A stretch of DNA of 64,000 bases from Parus major (Eukaryota > Chordata > Aves > Passeriformes > Paridae). Both the position numbers and the translations under genes were made by a program. Positions 1 through 12,500 of this stretch are shown in pieces (the stretch's first letter is position 1; every line of letters begins with the position of its first letter). The stretch lies in contig NC_031797.1 of assembly GCF_001522545.3 (NCBI RefSeq), forward strand, positions 2,530,510 through 2,594,509, in the 5' to 3' direction. The notes under the pieces are model-generated. The model was not told the DNA's origin and made no database searches. It was given only the letters and a program-made list of their open reading frames with translations.

Positions 1-22
1 ATGTGGCTGGTGCTGAAGGAAG
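1..22 (+). CDS. CPAMD8: Possible end of the preceding CPAMD8 exon, with a GC donor
   Basis: The first 22 bases end in AAG followed by GCAAGT, the consensus of a GC-AG intron donor. Read in the phase needed by the next exon (one base carried over) they give MWLVLKE and then the Asp codon that starts DGFTHW. No family motif falls in so few residues, so this may be chance. Confidence 0.25.
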
Positions 23-435
23 GCAAGTGCAGCAGGATCACAGAATATTCTGAATTGCAAGGGATCAGCTCCTAAGTGAATGGCACACACAGAGGTCAGA
101 GCCACAGCCCTGGTGTTCAGCAGCAGGGTTCTCTAAGCAGCAGAGCGATGTCAGGCTGTTCAGAGGCTCTGCAGTGCTCTCCTCGCAGTGACAGCTTGCC
201 CTGTAACACCTCACATTCCCTGATGGTGTATTTAATCCAAAATCCAAGAATGACCCCAGTTGTCACACTGAATCATTCCAAAGGGAGCCCCAGGGACTGG
301 GTGTCCAAAAGGAGGGACAGTGCAGCTCAGGGCACAGAGCCAATGCAAAAGTGGAATTTGACTCTTCCCATGCACAGAGGATCAGCTGCACTCCTGCTCT
401 AGTAACACCCATGTCCCACTGCCCTCTTCTCCTAG

Positions 436-522
436 ATGGCTTTACACACTGGAGCCTCACAGGAACCCTTGTCACTGATGAAGACACCTTCATGGGCTTT
501 AATGATGGACTCTCCCAATCAG
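436..522 (+). CDS. CPAMD8: CPAMD8 exon (GFTHW...GLSQS)
   Basis: Acceptor TCCTAG at 430-435 and donor GTAACT at 523. Eighty-seven bases, starting with two bases of a codon and ending with one. It reads [10 protein letters not shown]...FNDGLSQS, the loop that precedes the VEMTSY helix in alpha-2-macroglobulins (human A2M has a VHWERP...[10 protein letters not shown] arrangement here). The phase matches the next exon exactly. Confidence 0.85.
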
Positions 523-3500
523 GTAACTGGGAACCTGCAGTGTGAAGGCAGAGAAAAGGGAAGGGGCTGCCACACCAGCCTGCATGGATTACAGTGAATT
601 GTTTATAAGATACAGGGTATTCTAAAACTGTCAGTCAGGGCAGGGTCCAGAGACAAGAGAGCTCAGAAAATGCAGGTAACATTATGCTGAAAGAATAAAT
701 GAGAGACAGAGCAAGATGTGGTTCAGACAGGATAGGTTTTTCAGCCCCAGCTGTCTCATCAGCTTTCACTCTAGGTTTATAAAGACAGAATCCCATGTGG
801 CTCTCACTGTTCTGTCAGGGTGTAATAATTCAAAATGGAAATCTGTGTGAATTCAAGTATATTTAATTTTACAGCTATTTATCTTTGTGTTTTCAAATGG
901 ACCTAAGGATTTTATCACTGGTCACTGACACTTCAGCTGATTTTTCTAGACTTTGGCTGTCAAAGCCACAGAAACAGTGAGTGATGCTGTAATTTTCAAG
1001 CCACTTAAAAGCCATTGACTCTTTGGATATGATGCAGGTGCAGCAATGTTCAAGAGGGATCTGACTGGATGCTGTATGAAAATCTCCAGGGCAGGACAAC
1101 AGTGTGGGCAGCAGCAGAGTAGAACTGGAGTGGGAGACAAATTACAGTCAAGGAGAAGGAGTTGATCTCTTGTGTGAATATCTTTATTATTGGTTATCTG
1201 TTGTGTGAAGGGAGGCTTATGTTGAAAGCAGAGATATCTTAGGAGGTGAAGCACCTTGGGTGCAGACATTTTAACTTCCATTTTCATGCGGTTACTTCTG
1301 CAGACTCTTAACTTTTTAGAATTATTTTTCAGTTAAAAAATATTCATAGAACTATCTCTAGACCTGCCTGGATTCTTGCCCTTTAGGTAGTATTTTGATT
1401 TTTTTTTTTTTTTTTTAATTCACTCCTCTTTCAGTTGTTTCTGCAGAAGTGGAAATGACATCTTATGCCCTTCTGACCTACACGCTCCTGGGAGACGTGG
1501 CCTCCGCACTCCCTGTGGTCAAGTGGCTCTCACAGCAGAGGAATGCACTGGGAGGATTCTCATCTACCCAGGTGAGCTGCCTCTGGAACAGGTAGCTGGG
1601 ATGTATGCACTGTCAATTGATTCAGGAATGCAGAGGTTCCATCTTCCTCACAGAATTTGTTTGTGTTCTGGTGAGAAGAAAAACTTCCCAGCTCTCTTTA
1701 CTGCTTCCTCCTTGGACTGGTAATTTGAAAGGAATACAGACTTTGTCCTCAAAGCAAAGACAGGTGCCTTTGATAGGAAAAGTGAGCAAAACCTGCTGTT
1801 CCTTTTGCCATATGAATTAATCAGGAAGATTGTGCCGCCTGGAGCTGAGCAGAGCTGTTTGGAAGTTTGCTGTGCTCCTGTGTTCTTCACTATTCTGATT
1901 TCTCCCTCTTCTGGCCCCCAGGACACCTGTGTGGCCCTGCAGGCTCTGGCTGAATATGCCATCCTTTCTTATGTTGGAGGAGTCAACCTGACCATTTCCT
2001 TGGCTTCTACTAACCTGGACTACCAGGAGACCTTTGAGCTTAACAAGATGAATAAAAAAGTCCTTCAGACTGCAGTGGTAGGTGGTTTTGTGCAGGCAGA
2101 TTTTTAAAGCAATCCATGTGAGCTGGGTTCTGAATCAGTGGATGGTAAAAACAAAAGTTAAGCACTGAGACCTGTGGGACTTTCTGTGAGTTTGTGGCTG
2201 GATTCTGCTATGAAGGAGACAGCACTCCTAATTAAAGGCATCTTTCACTATAACCAGTGCCTGATGTTTATTTTGTGCTGCTGTTTGTCTCTGCCTTTTT
2301 AAGTGCAGGTGGTAAAGAGACTAAGCCATGCTCACCTCACTTCAGCAGTGTCTTTTATAAAGTTATTTTGTACACAATAGGGCTAAATTTAATATTCATT
2401 TCCATTCTGTGTGCCATGTCTTGTCTGTGTCTCACCTGTGTGTTCTCCCCAGATCCCCAGTATTCCAACAGGGCTGTTTGTGAGTGCCAAAGGTGAAGGC
2501 TGCTGTCTGATGCAGGTAAGGTTCTCATGGGGCTGGAGAAAGCATGGGAGCAGATGTTCTCCATCCTCACAGCCTGTTTGCTGCTTTTGTAATCCCACTT
2601 TGCTTCGAGGCAGGACTTACACTTGGAATTTCTCTAAAAATAGTTCTAAAACATGGTGCTACTTCAATTTAGGAAGTGAATGTGACTGTATCAGCTCTGG
2701 CAGAGTTTATAGAGCTATAACTGTGTGGAAAAGCCTCTGTGCCTGCCATTCCCCCCTTCTGAAGAGATCTTGTCTCTGTGCTGGCCTTTATGGGACATTT
2801 GTAGACACTTTGAAACACTGGAGCTGTAATAAACCACCCAGATGTGCTTTGCTTCTCCTTCTTCAGATCGATGTCACTTACAATGTACCTGATCCTATTG
2901 CCAAGCCAGCCTTCCAGCTCCTGGTGAACCTGAAGGAGCCCAAGGCAGAGCAGCACCTGCAAGCCCCAGCCCCGCTGCGCTCGGGCTCTGCTGCCCAGAA
3001 CCGCCCTGGAGCCCTGCACAGGGACAGGGCCCTGGGGGACGACGAGGACCCGGCCTCGGACCAGGACCACCGCGAGTACAAAGTCATCCTGGAGACCTGC
3101 ACGAGGTAGGAAACACCAATCCTGCTCCCCACAGAATGTTCCATTTGCTGCTCAGCCCCTCTGTGCCAGGAAAGCACCCAGCTCTCTCTTGCTGCACCGT
3201 CTGGATCTTGAGCAGGGTGAGGCAGAACTTTCAGGCACCTCTGTGGGTTGTAGGACAGAGTCATTCCAAGGTCATTCTCAATCATTTCAGTGCTAAGAGT
3301 GTGTCAAAGGTAGAGAAATAAGAACAACACCTTGAGGTTTTATCACTGAGTTTCATTATTATCCAAACCCTGAAAATTACAAATGTGATGTGATTTGTTT
3401 GTGTGAGGATGAAAAGAAAAAGTTCTGGATTATTTTCTTAAAAGCCTCAGAGAGCAAGGTAAATTCAACTGGTTAACTAATATCTTAATTGTGTCAATAG

Positions 3501-6500
3501 TTTTATAAATATTACTGACTTGACTTTATAATTTGAGCTCCTTAGTGGTTCAGTTTTGGATACCAAAAACCTAACGGAAGATGCTTGCTGCCATTGTATG
3601 AGTTTGGAATCTATGGTAAAGGTACAACACAGGCAGATATTTGTTAATAAGCTCTCAAATTCCTTATCTCCTTCCTCCATATAAGGAAATGTAAAATAAC
3701 TTTTAAAAGTGGCATGACCCAGAAGTTTCATTTCCAGCTCTCAAAGCACTTTACAGAGACCTGAACAGTTCTGTCTCATTTTATAGATTGGAAAACTCAA
3801 GTTATTGTAAGAAAACAGCTTGGCTATAGACAAACATCAGCAAGAATAGTTTCTGACCAGTATTAAATCCACTTAAACTTTTGCTTAAACACCTTTGTAC
3901 TACTGCAGTCATCAGGAGTTGCTGATCTTATAAGGCACTTGGATTTTTAGGAAGGTTTTTGGAAATTTGACGCAAGAGAGATAAAGCCACAACCAGAGTA
4001 AATAAAGAGGGCTCACACATCCTGCTGTGCAACAGGAGAAACCATTCCCAAGAAATTCACAACTAAGTTGCATGTTTGTGACCAGGAGCGTGGCAGCTGG
4101 GGAGGGGCTGCTGCTGCACTGACCTCCAGTGAAGAAATGTGAGTGACTCAGATGGAAATGGAGAATTGTGGCTGCATCAGAGTTCAATGGGAAACTCTGG
4201 CCCCCCTTCCTGCAGAGCCCCAGGAGAAGATGGGGTCTCGTTTTGCCAGTCCCACATTTGCCCCTGGCCCACGGGGCTGTGTTGTGGCACAGGCACTGTC
4301 CCAGGGCCACAGTGTCACTGTGCCAACCTCTTCTCCCCCTGCCCAAGCCCTCATCCTGTTCAGGGGAGAGGATAAAATTCTACAGTCTTGTCAGATGCTG
4401 AGGAGGCTGCCCTGCATCAGCACAACCTCTGCTGATAGTTCTGAAACTTCTGTCCTGGGAATTGCTGGAGCTAAGACAGAAATTTGAGAGGAAGCCCAGT
4501 GCAGGGAGATGGATTGCTTGGAAAGGAAACAAAAGCAAATGAAATCTTCCTTTCCTCCCCTTCTTCCTGTAATGATGCTCTCAGCTCCATCATCATCTTG
4601 CTTGGGCAGTGAGAAGAGAGGAGTGCAGCTAGGGATGACAGCTGAGATATTTTGAGCTGGGGGTGTTCTTGGGATGTAATGAAGTGTTGTCATGCCCAGT
4701 GACGTCCCTGGGGCACTTCTGAAGGGTTAGGGAGAACACAGAGGGGAAAACAGAAAGCTGTGATATATAACAGAGATTGGGGAAATGCAGGCAAAGGGAT
4801 CCTGTACGATTTATTAGGGAGTGTTGAGCATGGAGTTAGATGGGAATTAACGAGGTTTAATGACTCTGGGAGCCCTGAAGTGCCTCACCCAGAGCCAGCT
4901 GGCTCTGTCCCCAGGCCACCTCATGCTACTGTGAGCATGGGTGGGGCACCCCATCCTCAGCCAGTTCACCACCCCCTGAGCTGAGGGGGCTCCAGAGAGA
5001 GGGGCCCTGCAGGAGCCAGCTCAGAGCTGGCAAATTTGGTGCTGGAAGCTGTGGAACTGTGTTTTCTCAGTGCTGGCCATGAGCTGATGAGCCCTGCTGG
5101 GCCCAGGCTCAGGTGGTGCACAGCAAACAGGTGAGCTGCCAAGGAGGGAGGGCTGGGAGCTGCTGGCAGAGCAGAGAAAAGGAGCCTTGTTCTGGGATTC
5201 CAGGAGCTGTGTTAGGATGGAGACTCCTCTGCCATGCTGCAAAAACTGAGACTTTTGCAATAGTCCTGACAGACTTTGTCTCCACACCTTCCTGTATGTG
5301 GGTTCTTTGTACACACAACAACAACTCAGTTTCAGAGGGTTTTCTGAGTTTTCAGTTATGCTCCAGAGGATGATCTAGGCAATGAACTCTTTAACACCGA
5401 GGCAGTGGCTTTGCTGACTCATTAGCAAAAGCCCTTTTCTCAGTGTCAGGGGTGAAATAGCCATTTATGAAAGCCCAGGATTGAATGACCTTACCTGGTG
5501 TTGAGAATTAGCATCCCTCTCCCACCACACTCCATCTACAGCCTTCCTGTCACAGTGGAATAGAAGTTTCTTCTACTCCAAGCGTTTATTTCCTTTTACC
5601 AAGTGCATTTTCTCAGTGATTAATTGAAAAAGAAGGCAAGCAACCCCACAGGTGACTGCATCCCTCTGGTTTTCTGCCTCTCTGCTCCAGAACATCTCCT
5701 ACCCTCTGTGAACTGAGCATAATTTTGTTAAATAAGAGCAGAAAAGAGGATTTTCAAACTGTCTTTCCACAAGCACTTCAACGAGGAGAGCCTTTTAATA
5801 TGGTGTTTTGGGTTGTTTTTTTTGCTTCTGGAGTTGGTTTTCCATTCTGAGTTGTCCATTTGTTGTCTTGGATCTTGAGTTTGTTCCCATTTTCTCTCTT
5901 TATGTTCCCATGGGAAGATGGCTGCACTCTGGATCCTCAAACATGGCTGTGCTGGAAGTGCCTTTGTTCTCGGGGTTTCGGGCAGATATTGAGAGCCTGG
6001 AGCAGGTAAGGGGCTGCGATGGGGAGCAGGGCTGGGGTCCCCCTCGAGGGACAAGAGGAGGCCACTGAGTGTCAGAGCACTGCTGAAAAGATGCAATTAA
6101 AATAGGGAAGGGGGAGGAAGAGATTTCACTTGTCAAAAAATCTCTTTCTGAAATGAGGGAAAAGCAGTTCTGAGCAAACCCAACCCAGGCCAAGCCAAGG
6201 TTTTGCTGAGCCAGTGCACAGTAATTAACTGAGCCCCTTTGGAAAAGCTGAGGTGCAAATGTGCTCTAACAGGAGCTGTTTATGGCTGCTTAGTGGGCTG
6301 TGTTATCTCCAACATCTGGATCCCATTTCTTTGGAGGCTCTGTGTCTTGGAATTTTTTGCCCTTTTTTTTTTCCCCCTTCTCTCTGGGAGAACATCCATC
6401 GTGTTTCTTGCAGCCAAGCTGAGGTGGACAGAATGTGCCTCGTGCCCAGCCAGCCCTTCAGGGCAGATGAACTGTAATCTTGAGCTTTGCTTTATATTTG

Positions 6501-9500
6501 TGGGAGCATTACATTCATTACAACTCATTACGTTTTGTAGAACATTGTATTCACTGTTGGGGTTCTTATGCTGCAAAGATTTTTTTAAAGATTGTTTAAC
6601 TGAAGAGGTGTAAAAGTTTTGCATCCTTGAGAGCTAGTAAAGAGCTAAAAATATTTTGCTTCTAAAAGACCTGTTAATAACTTTATCTCATTATATTAGG
6701 AGGGGAAGGGATCTGAGGAAAGAATTTTAAAATAGAACTGTTGTGAAGTTCAGTTTGGTATCATAATTCAAGGAGGAGTTGCACATTGCTTTATCTTCTC
6801 TTGGATTTCACTGGACTTTGTTGATTTATAATTGAAACACCAGTGCATTTTCTTGGAGGAAAAAGCCCTCTGGAGAGGTTTACAATCCACATCAGGAGCT
6901 GCTGTCAGATGTCTTCTGGGGTGTCCCTGAAGCCACAGAAATTTTTGTATTAATCCCTGAGAAGCAATTGCATCCTTTCAGGGGATCAGATATGAAATTA
7001 TTCCTATGAAGAGAAAAACTGAAGTTATTTATATCCCTTCACAACCTGCACATGGAGAAATCTCTTTTCAAATCCAAGCATGTAAAATGGATTGGGTTTT
7101 TTTTTTTTGCCTGAGAGTCTGATATTCTCTCTCATGCAACAAACTGAATGTGGCTGTTCAGGTGAGGGCAAGGCCAGGAGCAGGAGTTCTCCAGCATCCC
7201 CATGGGAAGAGAAAGGAGAAAAATGAGGTGAGGGGGCCTGCAGTGGGTTTGGTTCCTGCTTTCCCTCCTCTGCTGAAGGTGCTGGAGTGAGGGTCATGTG
7301 TAGTGCTGTCAAATACATTCTCTTTCTTAGTCATTCAGGTAAATAATAGCAGAATTACAGAAAAAATATGGATGAGAACCTGGCTTAGAACCAGAGGGAG
7401 CTCAAAATGTCCCAGGAGGAGAAGAGCAGGATATCTTTATGGTGTTAAACCTATGGAATGTTCTGTGAGCAGAGGAAAAGGGTTGAAAGAAAGAGCATAA
7501 AGGGGATTTCACTGCAGAAGAACAGGAAAGTTCTTAAGGAACATATCCCTGTACTGTTTTTTTGTGGTTTGCTTTTTTTTTTTTTAATGCTCTGCAGTGG
7601 GCAAAGAAGAAATAACAAATTTGGGTGAATGCCTCCTTTCCTGATGTCAGCAGGGGACAGAGCTGAGGGTTTCTAGGCTGAGGAACCAGAGAAAGTCCCA
7701 CATGCCCTTGTGTTACTGCTCCTGAGCACTTTCCCCTTTCCCAGGGCAGCTGTGCTCTGCCCTGGGGCTGCTGGCACACAGCTGTCCCAGCCAAGGGCTT
7801 GGGAACCAGACAGCTCAGTTTGTGTGGAGTTACTGCTCACAAGCTCCTCCTGTGCTCTGTGTGATGGTTTGCCTGTGCTCAGGGAGTGCTGGGCATGTTC
7901 TGAGCAGAGGAACACTGAGAATAAATAGGAATAAATTATTAATGTGAGGGGATTCATGTCAAGGGACACTGCTGCTGATACCACACTGTGGTGGCTGTGT
8001 GATATCACAAAACACTTCTGTTTGCAGTAGATCACAGAATGGTTTGGGTTGGAAGGGAACTCAAAGCCCATCCAGTGCCACCCCTGCCATGGCAGGGACA
8101 CCTTCCACCATCCCAGGCTGCTCCAAGCCCCGTCCAGCCTGGCCTTGGGCACTGCCAGGGATCCAGGGGCAGCCACAGCCAAGAATTTCTGTCAGAAGTG
8201 TGTGAGCCCAGGAGACTCTGCTGTTCCCATAGCCAGATCAGAATTGCTTCATTTGGAAAGAGGGGGATTTTCCTAAACAGGGAAGGATTTTGCATCTTCA
8301 AGAGGGACTGTTTCCCTTGAAGAGCTGAATTCCATGGGTTTTTATTGCAGAAACCCCGTTGCATTTCTAAAAATGAAATGTGGTGGCAAAACTCAAGCAG
8401 ATCTATAGACAGGCAGTGAAAGAGCAGCTACAACCCCACCTGTAGATCCACCTCTGCTGGGGGGACCTCAGAGCCCCTTGCAAGGCCTAAAGGGGCTCCA
8501 GGAGAGCTGGAGAGGGACTGGGGACAAGGCCTGGAGGGACAGGACACAGGGAATGGCTCCCAGTGCCAGAGGGCAGGGCTGGATGGGATATTGGGAAGGA
8601 ATTGTTGGCTGGGAGGGTGGGCAGGCCCTGGCACAGGGTGCCCAGAGCAGCTGGGGCTGCCCCTGGATCCCTGGTAGTGCCCAAGGCCAGGCTGGACGGG
8701 GCTTGGAGCAGCCTGGGATGGTGGAAGGTGTCCCTGCCATGGCAGGGGTGGAATGGGATCAGCTTTAAGGTCCCTTCCCACCCAAACCTGTGATTTCTTC
8801 ATGGCTACCAAACATGGGCCCAACATGAAATTCACTGAAGTTCCACCGTATACTTTGGGCACCACCTCGAGCAGAGCCAAGTCCCATCCTTGCTCCTGCT
8901 GCCTTTTCCCCATTCCCTGGCCTGCAGTGGAGGGGCTGGGCTGTAAATCAGGATTTTCCCTGGTCCCAGGGTGGGAGCAGCCCCACGTGCAGCCCTGGGG
9001 CAGCTCCGCTTAATGAGCGCTCTGTGCACACCCGGGCAGCCCGGCCACAAATCCTCCTAATAATGCTGGATGTCGACAGGGTCAGGAGGTCACCCCGGGC
9101 TGGGATCTATCAAACCTCACCAGAAAAAATGCAGCTTTAGCTGAGCTGAGCAGTTCCCGGTGGCGCCGGCGTCTCCGTGCCCTCATAAAAGGACTGTCTG
9201 CAGCCATGGACTGCTGAGTAATAACAGCCACCACCAGGCCCCTAAAATTATAAGGACAAATTAAATTGGCCCTTTCCATATTGTGTGGGACTTAAACACA
9301 TGTTGCTTTGCTTGTTACAGGAATAGCAGGAAGCTGGGGAGCAGGGTTTTACAAATCTCTGCTGAGGAGAGTCACAGCTAAAGCTGCTGGTGGCAGGTTT
9401 GGGCAATGTGGGAATGCTGCTTGTTCCATGTCATTTTAAATAATAATGGTATTATAATATGGTAGTATATAATCGTAGTAATAATTATTATAATAATTAT

Positions 9501-12500
9501 TATGATAATAATAATTATTTGTTCCACTTTCCACAGAGGTTTTAGCCTGCGATCTCAAAGTAACATTAAAAACCAAAAAAACCCCACAAGAATATTCCTG
9601 TTACAAATGGGATTGTCTGACAGAAATTGAAGGAATGGGACAGTTTGGAGAATAGAGTTATAGAATAGAGTGCTCTGGCCCTATCTTGGCTCCCCAAACT
9701 TTGATTAAAACACAAAAGTCCTTTTCCATAAATCCTCATCCTCCCCAGCTTCAGTATTAGATATTTTCCACGTGACAGATGCATTCTAAATACAAATTAT
9801 CAAAATAGTAGTGTTTGTTCAGGCAAGACAGTCATGGTATTGAGATGTTCCAAGTGCAGAAATCATAGGAGGAACTTTTGGAAAATTGAAAAGAAAGGTT
9901 TGGAGATGTGGGAAGTGCCCTTAGATGTGGCACATGCTGTGTTCATTCACTCTCTCCACTTCAAGTGTAATTTTTGCATCTGTTACACCATTTCACACAG
10001 ATTCCCAGCCAGTGCACGACCTGTGTGAAGGTCCAGACTTTCAGAGAGCACACAGTTGGGGAAAAGGTTCTTTAGATGTGCAGCTAAAAAGCAGAAGAGC
10101 TGGGTCTGTAGGCCTGCCTGGTACAATGCAAACCCCAAATTCCAAATCCCTGAGAGAAGATGAGGAGCAGAGGCCTGGCCTGACCCCATTTGTCAAAAGG
10201 GAGGGTGCCTGGGGCTCTTTCAAATGACTGCTCTTTTCAAATGTGAGGATTAATTTTCCTGGCAGAAGAATGTTTTGGATTTTTCAGCTGGTGGGAGGAG
10301 GGGGCTGCCAATCCCCAGTGCGGTCCAGGAGATTCCCTGGTGGTCTGAGGGGTGGAAATAAGAGATTTCATTGAGTGGTTTGGGGTCTCTGAGGTCTTGC
10401 TGGAGCCTTGGTACTGAAAACAATCTGGGAGCTGCTCAATGAGATTATGGATGAGGCATCAGCAGAGTCCCAGGGGGATAAATGCACCTTGCCAGAATTC
10501 CTCAGCAGGACACAGAGAAGGACACAGGTGGCTTTTCCCCCTCAGTCGTGTGACAGCAACTTCAACCTCTTTGGCATTTTCCCTCTCTTATGGAAGCACC
10601 CTTTTCCAGCAGAAGAAATCCCTGGAGTTTAGTGTCTGATCAGTTTTCTAAGCAACCCAAAAACTTATTCTCTCACTTCTACCTGTTTTCTATAAAATGA
10701 GATTAAACTAAACACAATGATTTTTTTAATTCATTTTTTTTACCCCCAGTTATTGATGAACAAGCAAATTGGATTAAAAAGATATGAAGTGGATGGAAGA
10801 AAAGTCCTATTTTATTTTGATGAGGTAATGGCTTTTTTTCTTATAATTCTGTTGGATTTTGATGAAAGGCAAATGACCAGGGGATGAGGCACAGGCAGAG
10901 TGTTGGGGTCCCTCAGGGGTGAGGATCTCTGCAGCTTTAACTGGCCTCTTGCTTGAGCCTCTTTTGCTGCAGGTGGGTGTTGTGGTTTTTCTTGAAAACA
11001 AAAGTATAGCAGAGGCAGGTGATTCACTTCAGCTCATGAAGTAGTTTTGGGTAGATATCACTTAGATTTTTGCTTTGAAATAACCTCACTTTCAGGTACA
11101 ACTAGCAGTGCTAAACATGGAATAATTTAGATTTCACAGCACAGACATGAGAGTGGAAGGTGAGATCTCTCTTGGCTTGGTCAGCAGCAGGAAATTGTCT
11201 GGTGGCTGTGGGCAAGCCAGGGATCACAGCTGGACTATCTGCCATTGCTCTGTGGCAAATATGTGTTTTAAAAGTCAGCAAAGCATCCTGGTTTAGTTTA
11301 TCCTGGTTGGTTTTTATTCATTATCCCTGTCCCTATACTTGGACTCTTGTCTTTGTGCTTGGTGTGTTACTTTGGGGCACATGCTGTGTTCATCTCTCTC
11401 TTCAAGTGTAATTTTTGAGTCTTTTACACCATTTCACACAGATTCCCAGCCAGTGCATGACCTGTGTGAAGGTCCAAGCTTTCAGAGAGCACATAGTTGG
11501 GAAAACAGCCCCTGTTCCTATCAAAGTGTACGATTACTACGAGCCAGGTTTGTGCCTGTTTCCCTTTGATCCCTGCTGACACCACATCTCCAGGCAGGAG
11601 GCTGTGATTTCTGAAATCAGCTGTCATTTCTGAAATCAGCTGTGATTTCTCCTCCCTGCTGCAGCTTTTGAAGCCACTCGTTTCTACAACGTGAGTGAGA
11701 ACAGCCCCCTGGCCCGGGAGCTCTGCGATGGCCCAACCTGCAACGAGGTGGAAAGCTCAGCCAGCCAGTGGGTTGGTGAGTGTGCTGGTTTCATGTTAAT
11801 TAATATTTAGTAAGAAAAAAAAAAGCCACCCAATGAAAATTATTCTTCTGAGAAAAGCTGTTAAGAGCTTCTTCAGTGCCTAATCCCAAGTTTTGTCTCT
11901 ATGTTGTCAGTTAAGAAAAAAAAAAGTCAGGCAAGGAGAAGGAAAAAAGTTCTAAAAATTTTATTCTAATACTTCTTATTCTTTTAGTCCTGTTAATAAA
12001 ATTTTCTTCATACCTTTTAAATTTTAAGCCTGTTTTACCCTTCTCCTAATCCATATCTCACAGCAAAAAATAAGTAAGTGCACTAATGATTTTAGCCAGT
12101 GCTAAACCCACCACCATGAGTTACCCCAAAACCACCCAGATCTTTTGGAAAAACAGCACCCACAGGTGTTCTGAACTCAAAATTGTATTCAGACAAATGT
12201 TTGTGTTTTGCTCTCTGTGTTAATGGAAATTTCACAAAGGTTTGAGGGGTTGCAGTGCTAAAGTCATGACAAACAGACCAGTGGTGCTGTTCAGACAATA
12301 AAGTGACTGTGACTTGCTTCAGAGGCAAGATAAAATGTCTGATTCTGGAAGAACCTGCACAAGGGGAGACATGTCAGTAAACCAAGACGTAAAAAAATCT
12401 TTACCATGCAATTTGGTTTTCTTTCTCTCCATTATTTTGCAGTGGAGTCCCACAATTAACTGCAGGAAGATTGAACAATTTCATACATCCATGGAAGGAG

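Noticed and set aside
8428..8913. 161-codon minus frame at 8.4-8.9 kb and similar frames at 56.1-56.6 kb
   Set aside because: They are translations of CR1 3' ends, which lack the reverse transcriptase.
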